DNA from: Enterococcus cecorum DSM 20682 = ATCC 43198
GTDB lineage: Bacteria > Bacillota > Bacilli > Lactobacillales > Enterococcaceae
NCBI RefSeq assembly: GCF_000407565.1
Contig: NZ_ASWI01000004.1
Coordinates: 298,501-362,500 of the forward strand
DNA: 64,000 bases
Reading direction: 5' to 3'
Position 1 is the first letter of the stretch. Each line of letters starts with the position of its first letter. Below, piece after piece: positions 16,358 through 25,357 of this stretch. The translations under genes were made by a program, and so were the position numbers. The notes under the pieces are model-generated. The model was not told the origin of the DNA. It made no database searches and saw only the letters and a program-made list of their open reading frames with translations.

Positions 16358-19030
16358 GTGGATAACCAATTAGTCGGGACTATTGTAGCAACTTTTTTTG
16401 AGAATCCGCGTAATTTTTTCAAAGTTTTGCTCGTAAAAATTCAGGAGAAAGACTTTGATTTTGCGGAAAAAGAAATCGTCGTGACAGGTACTTTTGGCCA
16501 AATCCAAGAAGGGGAAAGCTATGAATTCAAGGGTACTTTAGTGACGCATCCACGATATGGGTTACAGTTTCAGTCTCAGAGTTATTCACAAAGTCAGCCC
16601 ACTTCACAAAATGGCTTGATTGCGTATTTTTCCAGTGATCGTTTTCCAGGAATTGGGAAGAAGTTAGCGGCAAATATTGTCGATGCTTTAGGTGAAGACG
16701 CGATTGAGACGATTATTCAAGATCCGGATTGTTTAGCCCAAGTGAGTGGTCTAACGGAAGCCAAACAAAAAATGGTTGCCGATGTCGTTGCCCAAAATCA
16801 TGGAATGGATAAAGTGATTGTGGGCTTAACCAAGTATGGCTTTGGGAGTCAGCTTTCCTTTGCGATTTATCAAAAATATCAAAATCAAGCACTTGAAGTT
16901 ATTGAAACCAATCCTTATCAACTAGTTGAAGATATTGATGGGATTGGCTTTAAGCGTGCCGACTATCTAGCAAGTCAACTCGGGATAGCCGATGATAGTA
17001 AAGAACGTTTGCGAGCGGCCGTGATTCATCAGCTTTTTCAGTCTTGTATCGAAAATGGCAATACTTATGTGACGGCCCAGGAGTTATTGGAATCAACTAT
17101 TCGTTTGTTAGAAGAAAGCCGTCCAGTCGAGATTATGCCCAATGATTTAGCTGATGTGATTATGGAGATGACGCAAGAAGGCGCTATCCAACAAGACGGG
17201 ATGAATTTGTATGAAAATAGTTTGTTCTTCTCGGAATATGGGATTAGTACCTCAATTAATCATTTGTTGAATCGTAAAAAAGAAATCAATTATCCTAAAG
17301 AAAAAATTGAAAAAGCCTTGCGAAAAGTTGAAAAACGTCTGGGTATTTCTTATGGTGCTTCTCAAATAGCGGCGATTCATGCAGCAATCACTTCTCCTTT
17401 ATTTATTTTAACGGGCGGTCCAGGGACAGGAAAGACCACCGTGGTGAATGGGATTGTGCAGCTTTTTGCGGAATTAAATGAGCTTGATTTAGCCGTTCAT
17501 AAGTATACGGAGACGACTTTTCCGATTCTATTAGCGGCCCCGACCGGACGAGCTGCCAAACGGATGAATGAAACAACTGGCCTGCCTAGTGGGACGATTC
17601 ATCGCTTGCTTGGTCTTAACGGGAAAGAGCGCAAACCTTTAGTGGAAGTCAATGAGTTAGAAGGCGGCCTTTTGATTGTCGATGAAATGTCGATGGTCGA
17701 TACGTGGCTAGCCAATATGCTCTTTAAGTCGATTAATGAAAATATGCAAGTGATTTTGGTCGGGGATAAAGATCAATTGCCATCGGTGGGACCGGGCCAA
17801 GTATTGCACGATTTATTGAGTGTACCAGCGATTCCTCAAGCTGAATTAACCGAGATTTATCGCCAAGGAGAGGACTCGAGCATTATTCCTTTAGCCCACG
17901 AAATCAAAGAAGGACGCCTACCACAGAATTTTGTCGCAAAACAGCCAGACCGTAGCTTTATTCCTTGTCAAGCGAGTCAAATTGAAGGGGTCATTTCGCA
18001 AATTGTCCAAAAAGCGAAGGAAAAAGGCTTTACCTCTCAAGATATTCAAGTGCTAGCACCGATGTATCGCGGAACGGCCGGAATAGATGCTTTAAATCAA
18101 ATGATGCAAGAAATCTTTAATCCATTAACTCCTGGGAAAAAAGAAGTGCAGTTTAATGAGGTAAGTTACCGGATTGGGGATAAAGTCTTACAGTTGGTGA
18201 ATTCCGCGGAACTTAATGTTTTTAATGGCGATATGGGGATTATTGTCGGGATTATTGAAGCAAAATATGCCGAAAGTAAGATGGATGAGTTGGTGATTGC
18301 TTTTGATAGTAATGAAGTGACTTATCCGCGTAATGAATGGAATCAGATTACGCTGGCTTATTGTTGTTCGATTCATAAGTCCCAGGGTAGTGAGTTTAAT
18401 ATGGTGATTTTACCAATGGTGCGCCAATATTCGCGGATGTTGCAGCGAAATTTATTGTATACAGCGGTGACACGAAGTAAAGAGCGTTTGATTTTACTAG
18501 GCGAAGTAGAGGCCTTTCAAACTTGTGTAACCCATGTATCTGCTAACCGCCAGACGACTTTGGCCAAGCGGATTTTAGAGCACGATCAGATGACAGATAT
18601 GATGTATTTGAAAGTGCAACAATATGAGGATGCGATGTATAGCGATGATGCTCATGCAGAAGTCGAAAGTAAGCCGCTCCGTACAGCTAAAGAGCAAACA
18701 ACTGAAAAGCAAGGAGCACCAGAACGACTTTTTCAATCTCCAGCCAGTGAGCCAATCATTAAAGTCAAAGAATCAGCCAGTGAAGTGATGGACTTATTTG
18801 CTGTGGAAGAGTCACAAGGGATTGATTATGCGACAGTGGCTGATGCGCCCAAAGATGTCATTGTTGAAGAAAAAATACCAGATTTAGCTGAAAGTAGCCC
18901 GGATGAAGTTGCAATGGTAAAAGAGCAAGCCGCATTACCTGAATATTTAACTGCTGCAGTCATTCAAAATGGACAAATTGATCCCATGATAGGAATGGAA
19001 AACATTAGTCCGTATGATTTTATGAAATAA
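16358..19030 (+). CDS. recD2: ATP-dependent DNA helicase RecD2
   Basis: A 5'-3' superfamily 1B helicase of the RecD2/YrrC type, 890 aa, acting in DNA repair without RecBC. An N-terminal OB-like and helix-hairpin-helix region (about 1-220) precedes the motor. Walker A is LTGGPGTGKTTVV (about 351-363), Walker B LLIVDEMSMVD, and motif III VGDKDQLPSVGPG; the C-terminal motif includes AYCCSIHKSQGSEF and LLYTAVTRSK. An acidic, low-complexity tail of about 130 residues ends in QIDPMIGMENISPYDFMK, a peptide I recall as conserved in lactic relatives. GTG at 16358 is preferred over GTG 16349 because of the GAGGTGAGG site. Confidence 0.93.
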   Translation: MDNQLVGTIVATFFENPRNFFKVLLVKIQEKDFDFAEKEIVVTGTFGQIQEGESYEFKGTLVTHPRYGLQFQSQSYSQSQPTSQNGLIAYFSSDRFPGIGKKLAANIVDALGEDAIETIIQDPDCLAQVSGLTEAKQKMVADVVAQNHGMDKVIVGLTKYGFGSQLSFAIYQKYQNQALEVIETNPYQLVEDIDGIGFKRADYLASQLGIADDSKERLRAAVIHQLFQSCIENGNTYVTAQELLESTIRLLEESRPVEIMPNDLADVIMEMTQEGAIQQDGMNLYENSLFFSEYGISTSINHLLNRKKEINYPKEKIEKALRKVEKRLGISYGASQIAAIHAAITSPLFILTGGPGTGKTTVVNGIVQLFAELNELDLAVHKYTETTFPILLAAPTGRAAKRMNETTGLPSGTIHRLLGLNGKERKPLVEVNELEGGLLIVDEMSMVDTWLANMLFKSINENMQVILVGDKDQLPSVGPGQVLHDLLSVPAIPQAELTEIYRQGEDSSIIPLAHEIKEGRLPQNFVAKQPDRSFIPCQASQIEGVISQIVQKAKEKGFTSQDIQVLAPMYRGTAGIDALNQMMQEIFNPLTPGKKEVQFNEVSYRIGDKVLQLVNSAELNVFNGDMGIIVGIIEAKYAESKMDELVIAFDSNEVTYPRNEWNQITLAYCCSIHKSQGSEFNMVILPMVRQYSRMLQRNLLYTAVTRSKERLILLGEVEAFQTCVTHVSANRQTTLAKRILEHDQMTDMMYLKVQQYEDAMYSDDAHAEVESKPLRTAKEQTTEKQGAPERLFQSPASEPIIKVKESASEVMDLFAVEESQGIDYATVADAPKDVIVEEKIPDLAESSPDEVAMVKEQAALPEYLTAAVIQNGQIDPMIGMENISPYDFMK

Positions 19031-19038
19031 GCTTGAGA

Positions 19039-19078
19039 GATACACATTTTCTTGGTTGAAGGTGTGTATTTCTTTTTC
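19039..19078 (+). terminator. Terminator after recD2
   Basis: Stem ATACACA (19040-19046) with TGTGTAT (19063-19069), followed by a T-rich run. Confidence 0.7.
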
Positions 19079-19198
19079 TTATTTTTTCTAAAGTCGATGA
19101 AAAATTAATGAAACGTGCTAGAATCTATGCTATACTTGAAGTCGATTGAAAATTTTAGTTAATAACTTTTTGAAATAGATGAAAGAAGGATTATTCAT

Positions 19199-21082
19199 AT
19201 GTGTGGTATCGTAGGGTTTATTAACCAACAATCCGATTTACAAGAAAAGAAACGAATTGTCAATGCGATGATGGATACAATTATTCACCGTGGTCCTAAT
19301 AGTAGTGGGGAACACGTCGATGAAGGCGCGGCACTTGGATTTCGTCGTTTAAGTATCATTGACTTAGAAGGTGGTAGTCAACCAATTTATAATGAAGACG
19401 GGACTAAAGTAATTACCTTCAATGGTGAAATCTATAACCATCGTATTTTACGTGAAGAACTAAAAAAAGCAGGGCATATCTTTAAAACCCATGCTGATAC
19501 AGAAGTGTTACTGCATGGCTATGAAGAATGGGGTGCGGAGTTATTACAAAAAGTTCGTGGGATGTTTGCCTTTGTCATTTGGGATACGAAAACCCAAACT
19601 TTATTTGGTGCTCGCGATCATTTTGGTATTAAACCATTTTATTATGCGCAAATGAATGGCACGTTTATGTATGGTTCAGAAATTAAGAGCTTTTTAAAAC
19701 ATCCTGATTTCGTCAAAGAATTGAATAAAGAAGCCTTAAAACCTTACATGACTTTCCAATATTCTGCTTTAGATGAAACTTTCTTTAAAGGAGTTTTCCG
19801 TATTAAAGAAGGTCATTACTTCACTTACCATCAAGGTGAATTAAAAATCGAACAATATTGGGATGTAGCAGACAATGAACAAGATATGACTTTAGAGCAG
19901 ACGGTGGATTTGATTGACGATACTGTCGTTAAATCTATTGAAGCACATCAAATCGCTGATGTTGAAGTGGGGTCTTTCCTTTCTAGTGGGGTAGACTCAA
20001 GTTATGTAACTAGTGTTTTACGCCCAGAACATTCTTATTCAATTGGGTTTGGCGATGAAAGCTACAATGAATCTGTTCAAGCGCGTCAATTAACCGATAT
20101 GATTGGCTTAAATAATACCTCAACTGTGATTAAAGGGGAAGAAGCCTTTGAAATGTTCCCAATTATCCAATATCACTTAGATGAACCAGATTCTAATCCT
20201 TCTTGTGTACCTTTGTATTTCTTAGCAGAGTTAGCAAGTCGTGATGTGCGCGTCGTTTTAAGTGGGGAAGGTGCCGATGAATTATTTGCCGGGTATGTCA
20301 ATTACGGATTTTTCACTCGCTCCAAAGCTATTCGTGTTTTCACCAATGGCTTGAAGAAATTGCCAAAACGTGCTCGATACTTTATCGCAAGTAAGTTGAA
20401 GAACAAACACTTCCATGGTAGCTTCCACATGTATACCAACCTTGCGCCAGCTGAAGAATTCTTTATTGGGCAAGCGAAGGTCTTTGAAGAAGCCGAAACT
20501 ACTCGTTATCTTCAACCTAAGTATCAAAAGAGCCCAACTGTGAAACAAATTGTCGATGAAAATTATCGTCGAGTGGTTGATCGTAGTGAAATCAGAAAGA
20601 TGCAGTATTTAGATATTCACCAATGGATGCCAAAAGATATCTTATTAAAAGCAGATAAGATGTCCATGGCACACTCTTTAGAATTACGAGTACCATTACT
20701 TGATATAGAAGTAATGCGTACAGCTGAAAAAGTGCCATCTAAATATTTGATTAATGAAGAAAATACGAAATTTGCTTTCCGCCAAGCAGCGAGTCGCCAT
20801 TTACCAGAAGAGTGGTATAATCGCGAAAAAATTGGTTTCCCTGTACCAATTAAAGACTGGTTACGTGAAGAAAAATATTACAAACATGTACGTGAATTAT
20901 TTAGTGCAGATTTTGTAGAAGAATTCTTTAATCAAGAGGCAATTTTACGTTTATTAGATGATAACTTTGCAGGAAAAGTGGATGAACGCCGTAAGATTTG
21001 GACTATTTTCACTTTCTTAACTTGGTATAAAGTGTACTTCATTCAAGATGGTAGCAAACCAGCAGTAGAAAAAATTGCCTAA
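19199..21082 (+). CDS. asnB: Asparagine synthetase (glutamine-hydrolysing)
   Basis: Converts aspartate, glutamine and ATP to asparagine. The 627-aa protein has the class II glutaminase domain with the nucleophile Cys2 (MCGIVGF) and the later glutaminase segments SIIDLEGGSQPI and FNGEIYN. The synthetase domain has the pyrophosphate loop SSGVDSSYV and the segment SGEGADELFAGY. The ATG is fixed by Cys2 and a GAAAGAAGGA site. An extended -10 box TGCTATACT (TATACT at 19131-19136) lies upstream, and strong terminators flank the gene, so it is monocistronic. Confidence 0.95.
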   Translation: MCGIVGFINQQSDLQEKKRIVNAMMDTIIHRGPNSSGEHVDEGAALGFRRLSIIDLEGGSQPIYNEDGTKVITFNGEIYNHRILREELKKAGHIFKTHADTEVLLHGYEEWGAELLQKVRGMFAFVIWDTKTQTLFGARDHFGIKPFYYAQMNGTFMYGSEIKSFLKHPDFVKELNKEALKPYMTFQYSALDETFFKGVFRIKEGHYFTYHQGELKIEQYWDVADNEQDMTLEQTVDLIDDTVVKSIEAHQIADVEVGSFLSSGVDSSYVTSVLRPEHSYSIGFGDESYNESVQARQLTDMIGLNNTSTVIKGEEAFEMFPIIQYHLDEPDSNPSCVPLYFLAELASRDVRVVLSGEGADELFAGYVNYGFFTRSKAIRVFTNGLKKLPKRARYFIASKLKNKHFHGSFHMYTNLAPAEEFFIGQAKVFEEAETTRYLQPKYQKSPTVKQIVDENYRRVVDRSEIRKMQYLDIHQWMPKDILLKADKMSMAHSLELRVPLLDIEVMRTAEKVPSKYLINEENTKFAFRQAASRHLPEEWYNREKIGFPVPIKDWLREEKYYKHVRELFSADFVEEFFNQEAILRLLDDNFAGKVDERRKIWTIFTFLTWYKVYFIQDGSKPAVEKIA

Positions 21083-21088
21083 ATTCAA

Positions 21089-21127
21089 AGCTCGATTATC
21101 TATTTCAAGGTAGTCGGGCTTTTTAAG
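21089..21127 (+). terminator. Terminator after asnB
   Basis: Stem AGCTCGATTA with TAGTCGGGCT (two G-T pairs), then five T at 21121. Confidence 0.75.
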
Positions 21128-21130
21128 TGC

Positions 21131-21166
21131 AAAAAAACAAGTAAGCGACAGTTCACTTACTTGTTT
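21131..21166 (-). terminator. Terminator of the lipid kinase gene
   Basis: Arms AAACAAGTAAG (21135-21145) and CTTACTTGTTT (21156-21166). On the reverse strand the stem is followed by TTTTTTG. Confidence 0.8.
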
Positions 21167-21169
21167 AGG

Positions 21170-22132
21170 TTAATACCAGAATAATTGCTTTTTTATAGTA
21201 AAGGTGATGTCAAAGCTGCGTTCACCCATTTCTTCGCCATCTGCTTGTCCGTGTTCGGCAATAGTTGAGACGATTTTTATCTTATTGGCTTGGAAATAGT
21301 GGCAAAACTTCTTGTTTAAATGTGTTTTTCGAAAAATATGGTAAGCAATCCAGGGTACTTTCAGCCAAGAAGGTTTTTCGATAATAACCAAGTCTACCTT
21401 TTCGTTGTGTACTGATGCATTGGGTGCAATAGGGACACCACCGCCAAAGTATGGATGATTAGATGTCGTGCAAAGATATGTTTTGGGAAAACTGTATTGT
21501 TTGCCATTTACCTCGACCAAAATTGGAAAAGGGCGTTGTTTCATCAAAGTACGGATAACAGATGATAAATAAGAAAAAGAACGCAGATTAAATTTTTGTA
21601 GCAGTCCTTTGATTTTCGAGTGATTGGTTTCATAGACAATAGCAGCATCTAAACCGATCCCTATATTATTTAATGCTAATCCTTCTTCTTGGTAAATTCC
21701 TTCATTATAGTAGATAATGCTACATTCTTTTGGTTGCTTATTTTGAATGATTTGTTTCATAATCGTAATAGGTTCACGTGTTAATCCCAACCCACGAGCG
21801 AAATCATTCCCAGAACCAGCTGGAATATAGGCAATCGGAATTTGCTTATTTAGTCGATATAATTCATTGACGACCTGATGAATCGTCCCATCACCGCCAA
21901 TCACGACTAATAATGGGTAGACTTCATCTGGGGACATTTTTTCATCAAAAGTTTTTAAATCATGGACGGCCATTTCTTGGATTAAGCGGCGTTCATGATC
22001 AGGATGGGTGGTAAAACGGGCACTGTAGGGAAGTTTGGCAGCTTTTAGATATTGAATCACTTGCTCACCAGCTATCCGCCCTTGACCACCGCCAGAATTA
22101 GGATTCACTAATAAATGATAAAATAATTCCAT
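21170..22132 (-). CDS. Diacylglycerol kinase family lipid kinase
   Basis: A 320-aa soluble kinase of the DagK/YegS type, which phosphorylates diacylglycerol or a related lipid at the membrane. Signatures are the N-terminal VNPNSGGGQGR, the nucleotide-binding GGDGT at 79-83, PAGSGNDFARGLGL, and a C-terminal GQADGEE segment. The start ATG at 22132 follows a GGAAG site. It stands alone, divergent from the CBS gene. In Gram-positives one such enzyme (DgkB) recycles diacylglycerol from lipoteichoic acid synthesis; whether this is that enzyme or a paralogue cannot be told. Confidence 0.88.
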   Translation of the reverse strand: MELFYHLLVNPNSGGGQGRIAGEQVIQYLKAAKLPYSARFTTHPDHERRLIQEMAVHDLKTFDEKMSPDEVYPLLVVIGGDGTIHQVVNELYRLNKQIPIAYIPAGSGNDFARGLGLTREPITIMKQIIQNKQPKECSIIYYNEGIYQEEGLALNNIGIGLDAAIVYETNHSKIKGLLQKFNLRSFSYLSSVIRTLMKQRPFPILVEVNGKQYSFPKTYLCTTSNHPYFGGGVPIAPNASVHNEKVDLVIIEKPSWLKVPWIAYHIFRKTHLNKKFCHYFQANKIKIVSTIAEHGQADGEEMGERSFDITFTIKKQLFWY

Positions 22133-22288
22133 ACTTAACTTCCATTTCTAAAAAATCATTCCTAGGTATTATATCATGTTGAAAAAATAATACAAAGCAA
22201 TAAACTTGAAAATCGCAAAGAAGCATTCCCATTTTTGCTGAAATTATAGTATAATGAGAATAGAATATAGAAGGTTAGGGTGATTTCG

Positions 22289-22930
22289 ATGTTATTAAAA
22301 TCTATGGTTTATAAAAAAGAAAATTTAACAACTGTCAAAGAAACTAATACTTTAAGAGAAGCGTTGGATATTCTTGAAGAATCAGGATTTAGATGTGTGC
22401 CGATATTGGATGAAACCGGCCGTATTTTCCGTGGAAATATTTATAAAATGCATATATATCGTCATATTGCAAATGGTGGAGATATGAATCTACCTGTTAC
22501 TTATTTGTTGAAGAATGCGACAAAATTTATCTACTTAAATTCTTCTTTCTTTAAGGTTTTCTTTACCATTAAAGAATTACCTTATATTGCTGTGTTGGAC
22601 GAACAAAATCAGTTTTATGGGATATTAACCCACAGTTCTTTATTAAATATGCTTTCTCAGTCATGGAATGTCAATCAAGGAAGCTATGTTTTGACGGTGG
22701 CTTCTCCGGGTAAGCGTGGAGAGTTTGCGACGATTGGTAAGATTATTTCTAAGTATGCCAGCATTGCGAGTTGTATCACCCTTGATTTAGAAAATGAACA
22801 GTTTGTTCGTCGCACGTTATTTACACTACCAAAAGAGGTTGATAAAGAAACCTGTGATAAGATTGTTGAGGCACTAGAAAGCAAACATTTCCGCGTGGTT
22901 GATGTAGAAGATTTGTCAGAAAGTCGCTAA
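22289..22930 (+). CDS. CBS-domain protein, CbpA-like (possible cyclic-di-AMP binder)
   Basis: A 213-aa protein with a tandem CBS pair (about 5-135: NTLREALDILEESGFRCVPI, then ELPYIAVLDEQNQFYGILTH) and a C-terminal ACT-like domain (about 145-205). This arrangement and length match Listeria CbpA (Lmo0553), which binds cyclic-di-AMP; the shorter CbpB/YkuL lacks the ACT part. The ATG at 22289 with AGGGTG upstream is chosen over GTG 22280. The binding role is family knowledge, not shown by any residue I could single out. Confidence 0.8.
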   Translation: MLLKSMVYKKENLTTVKETNTLREALDILEESGFRCVPILDETGRIFRGNIYKMHIYRHIANGGDMNLPVTYLLKNATKFIYLNSSFFKVFFTIKELPYIAVLDEQNQFYGILTHSSLLNMLSQSWNVNQGSYVLTVASPGKRGEFATIGKIISKYASIASCITLDLENEQFVRRTLFTLPKEVDKETCDKIVEALESKHFRVVDVEDLSESR

Positions 22931-22946
22931 TTCCTGAAATGATTGG

Positions 22947-22975
22947 TTGACAGTTTGTAAAAAGCGTGATACTTT
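22947..22975 (+). promoter_or_regulatory. Promoter of rpmG-secE
   Basis: A consensus TTGACA (22947-22952) and TACTTT (22970-22975) with 17-base spacing, immediately after the CBS gene. Confidence 0.65.
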
Positions 22976-23012
22976 AGCAGTAATGTATTTCAAATGGAAG
23001 GGTGAGATGAAT

Positions 23013-23168
23013 ATGGCAGTCAAAAAAGCAGCCTTAGCTTGTTCCGTTTGTGGTTCACGTAATTACTCTAAAGCGGTTAGTACGAGTAGAAATGCCAATA
23101 AACGCTTGGAGATTAATAAGTTTTGTAAATATTGTAATCAGTATACTTTACATCGTGAAACTAAGTAG
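23013..23168 (+). CDS. rpmG: 50S ribosomal protein L33
   Basis: A 51-aa ribosomal protein of the zinc-binding type, with Cys pairs in ACSVCG and KYCNQY. It starts [14 protein letters not shown] at ATG 23013; the longer frame to 22947 runs into the promoter and an alternative ATG at 23007 adds only two residues. The ribosome site is GAAGGGTGAG. It is followed by secE and nusG, the standard Firmicutes order. Confidence 0.95.
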   Translation: MAVKKAALACSVCGSRNYSKAVSTSRNANKRLEINKFCKYCNQYTLHRETK

Positions 23169-23183
23169 GAGGAAGTAAGTGGC

Positions 23184-23354
23184 ATGAAGTTTATTAAAAG
23201 CGTGATTGACGAAATGAAACGTGTGACTTGGCCAACCAAACAACAATTACGTAAAGATACCATTGTCGTAATCGAAACTTCAATTATCTTTACGGTGATG
23301 TTCTTTGTGATGGATACGGTCATTCAAAATTTATTAGCATTGATTTTGAAATAA
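23184..23354 (+). CDS. secE: Preprotein translocase subunit SecE
   Basis: A 56-aa single-span subunit of the SecYEG channel. It reads MKFIKSVIDEMKRVTWPTKQ with the conserved EMKRVTWPT amphipathic segment, then one transmembrane helix (about 26-53). AGGAGGAAG is placed 9-18 bases before the ATG. It lies 15 bases after rpmG and ends just before a terminator hairpin. Confidence 0.95.
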   Translation: MKFIKSVIDEMKRVTWPTKQQLRKDTIVVIETSIIFTVMFFVMDTVIQNLLALILK

Positions 23355-23358
23355 TCGA

Positions 23359-23387
23359 AAAGCGGGTCGATTTTGGCTCGCTTTTTT
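23359..23387 (+). terminator. Terminator after secE
   Basis: Stem AAGCGGGTC with GGCTCGCTT, then six T, directly after the secE stop. Confidence 0.65.
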
Positions 23388-23420
23388 GCTTGATTGGTAT
23401 AGCAATTGTTTGTAAAGTTT

Positions 23421-23468
23421 GCTATACTGTGTCTGTAGATAAACTTCAGGTGGCCTGAGGTTTTTTTG
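23421..23468 (+). promoter_or_regulatory. nusG promoter followed at once by a terminator-like hairpin
   Basis: TTTGCTATACT gives an extended -10 box (TATACT at 23423-23428). About 15 bases later CTTCAGG and CCTGAGG form a stem followed by seven T (23461-23467), 40 bases before the nusG ATG. A terminator in so short a 5' leader could attenuate nusG. Confidence 0.5.
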
Positions 23469-23508
23469 TTAGGTTGCAAATAAGAGTATATAAAGATAGG
23501 AGAAAACA

Positions 23509-24051
23509 ATGGAAACTTTTGAAAAACAATGGTACGTCTTACACACTTATTCTGGATATGAAAATAAAGTAAAAGCAAACATTGAATCACGTGCACAAAG
23601 CATGCGTATGGGGGATTACATTTTCCGCGTGGTTGTTCCTGAAGAAAAAGAAACAGAAATCAAAAACGGTAAGTCAAAAGAAATCGTTCATAAAACTTTC
23701 CCAGGTTACGTCTTAGTGGAAATGGTCATGACAGATGAATCTTGGTATATTGTTCGTAATACGCCTGGTGTGACTGGTTTTGTTGGTAGTCATGGCGCAG
23801 GAAGTAAACCAGCACCATTATTACCAGAAGAAATCAATTCAATTTTACGCTCTATTGGTATGAGCACACGTACTTCTGATTTGGAAGTAAGCTTAGGTGA
23901 TACGGTTAAAATCATTGAAGGTGCGTTTGCTGGTATGGAAGGTCAAGTAGTTGAAATTGACGATGAAAAACAAAAATTAAAAGTAAATATTGATATGTTT
24001 GGTCGTGCAACAAGCGCTGAACTAGATTTTGATCAAGTCGATAATATTTAA
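23509..24051 (+). CDS. nusG: Transcription termination/antitermination factor NusG
   Basis: A 180-aa RNA polymerase elongation factor. The NGN domain begins KQWYVLHTYSGYENKVKANI and contains FPGYVLVEM and NTPGVTGFVG. The C-terminal KOW domain is GDTVKIIEGAFAGMEGQVVEID. A good site (GATAGGAGA) precedes the ATG. It has its own promoter region and a terminator after it. Confidence 0.96.
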   Translation: METFEKQWYVLHTYSGYENKVKANIESRAQSMRMGDYIFRVVVPEEKETEIKNGKSKEIVHKTFPGYVLVEMVMTDESWYIVRNTPGVTGFVGSHGAGSKPAPLLPEEINSILRSIGMSTRTSDLEVSLGDTVKIIEGAFAGMEGQVVEIDDEKQKLKVNIDMFGRATSAELDFDQVDNI

Positions 24052-24080
24052 GATTAGCCTTTCTTAAAATATTTCATAAA

Positions 24081-24113
24081 CAAGCGGTACTTTCAGTGAG
24101 TATCGCTTTTTTT
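24081..24113 (+). terminator. Terminator after nusG
   Basis: Stem AAGCGGTACT with AGTATCGCTT, followed by seven T. Confidence 0.8.
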
Positions 24114-24135
24114 AGAAAGTGTTTTGGATAAATGA

Positions 24136-24240
24136 TGGCCAAGTGCTACTGAGGTAGATAGCGAGCATTTAGGCTTTATCCGAGAACAAAAGGGACATAC
24201 AGGGCTTATCAATCAAGATTATTACATAGATTGTTTGTGA
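24136..24240 (+). pseudogene. Possible remnant of a GNAT acetyltransferase C-terminus
   Basis: A short open stretch encodes EHLGFIREQKGHTGLINQDY and ends in a stop 15 bases before rbsR. The pattern (LGF, then charged residues, then a final aromatic-rich strand) is that of the last 25 residues of a GNAT acetyltransferase. There is no start codon or upstream domain. It may be a leftover from a deletion between nusG and rbsR, or chance. Confidence 0.35.
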
Positions 24241-24255
24241 AAATGAGGTTGTGTC

Positions 24256-25245
24256 ATGAAAAAGAAAGTCACGATTAAAGAGGTTGCCGCTACATCAGGG
24301 GTTTCCATTGCGACAGTCTCACAGATTTTAAATGGAAATGCAGAAAAATTCAGCCCCAAAACGGTTGAAAAAGTGATGAATGTGAAAAATTCATTAGATT
24401 ATCAGCCTGATTATTTTGCTCAGCGCATGGTGATGAAAAAGAGTAAGACAATCGGGGTGATGATTCCAGATATTACCAATCCATTTTTTTCCTTATTATT
24501 AAAAGGAATTGAAAAAGTAGTGTATGGGCAAAAATATATTGTGATACTTTGCGATGCTGATTTTAGTGTGCAAAAAGAAAGCGAGTATCTACAAGAATTA
24601 ATCCGCCGTGGTGTGGATGGTTTTATCATTGCGAGTTCGACAGTTTCTAATCAAACGTTAAAAGAGCAGTTAACCAAAAATCAAGTTCCCTATATTGTAT
24701 TGGACCAAAAGAAATCTGAAGGGGGAAGCGATGAACTTTCAACGGATGATTTTACTGGGGGTGTGTTAGCTGCAAATCATCTGCGCGAACTTGGCCATGA
24801 AAAAGTAGCCTTGATTGGTCCACAAGATGCACCGAGCAATATTCAAACACGGATAGAAGGTTTTAAGACGGTTTATCCAGAATTTCTTTTTGTTAATCAG
24901 CCTTTAACGCGTGAAGGTGGCAAGCAAGCAGCTGAACAAATCATTCCTTCAGAGGTGAGTGCTATCTTTGCTTTAAATGATGAGATTGCGCTTGGGTTGA
25001 TGTATCAGTTGAAGCATTTAGGTAAAGTGATTCCTGATGATTATAGTATCGTCGGTTATGATAATTCACCAATGTCTGAATACGTCACGCCTACACTTAC
25101 TACCGTCTCACAGCCGATTTTTGAATTAGGTCAAATAGCTGCGGAATTACTGCTTGAACGGATTCGTGATCCTAAGCAAGCCTGGGCGAGAAAAGTCTTA
25201 CCTGTAGAATTAATAAAAAGAAATACAACAGCACACTTGAAATAG
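24256..25245 (+). CDS. rbsR: LacI family repressor of the ribose operon
   Basis: A 329-aa regulator with the N-terminal helix-turn-helix and hinge (VTIKEVAATSGVSIATVSQI, about 5-50) and a periplasmic-binding-like effector domain from GVMIPDITNPFF onward. The role follows from position: it is directly upstream of rbsK-rbsD-rbsU, and two AAAACGTTTT operators lie between. The ATG is preceded by GAGGTTGTGTC. Ribose or a phosphate derivative is the expected effector. Confidence 0.88.
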   Translation: MKKKVTIKEVAATSGVSIATVSQILNGNAEKFSPKTVEKVMNVKNSLDYQPDYFAQRMVMKKSKTIGVMIPDITNPFFSLLLKGIEKVVYGQKYIVILCDADFSVQKESEYLQELIRRGVDGFIIASSTVSNQTLKEQLTKNQVPYIVLDQKKSEGGSDELSTDDFTGGVLAANHLRELGHEKVALIGPQDAPSNIQTRIEGFKTVYPEFLFVNQPLTREGGKQAAEQIIPSEVSAIFALNDEIALGLMYQLKHLGKVIPDDYSIVGYDNSPMSEYVTPTLTTVSQPIFELGQIAAELLLERIRDPKQAWARKVLPVELIKRNTTAHLK

Positions 25246-25281
25246 CTTACAAAGTGTGCTATATTCTTTTTGTAAAGTTTT

Positions 25282-25327
25282 AAAACGTTTTAATAAAACG
25301 TTTTAACCAAATCGATTATCCGGATAA
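25282..25327 (+). promoter_or_regulatory. Twin operators upstream of rbsK
   Basis: The palindrome AAAACGTTTT occurs twice (25282-25291 and 25295-25304), spaced by 13 bases centre to centre. It has the CG-centred form of LacI-family sites and is also close to a cre. A different perfect palindrome, TTATCCGGATAA, follows at 25316-25327. RbsR is the likely ligand of the first pair. Confidence 0.65.
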
Positions 25328-25357
25328 AAATATTTAGGTAAGGGAGCTTTTTTAATT

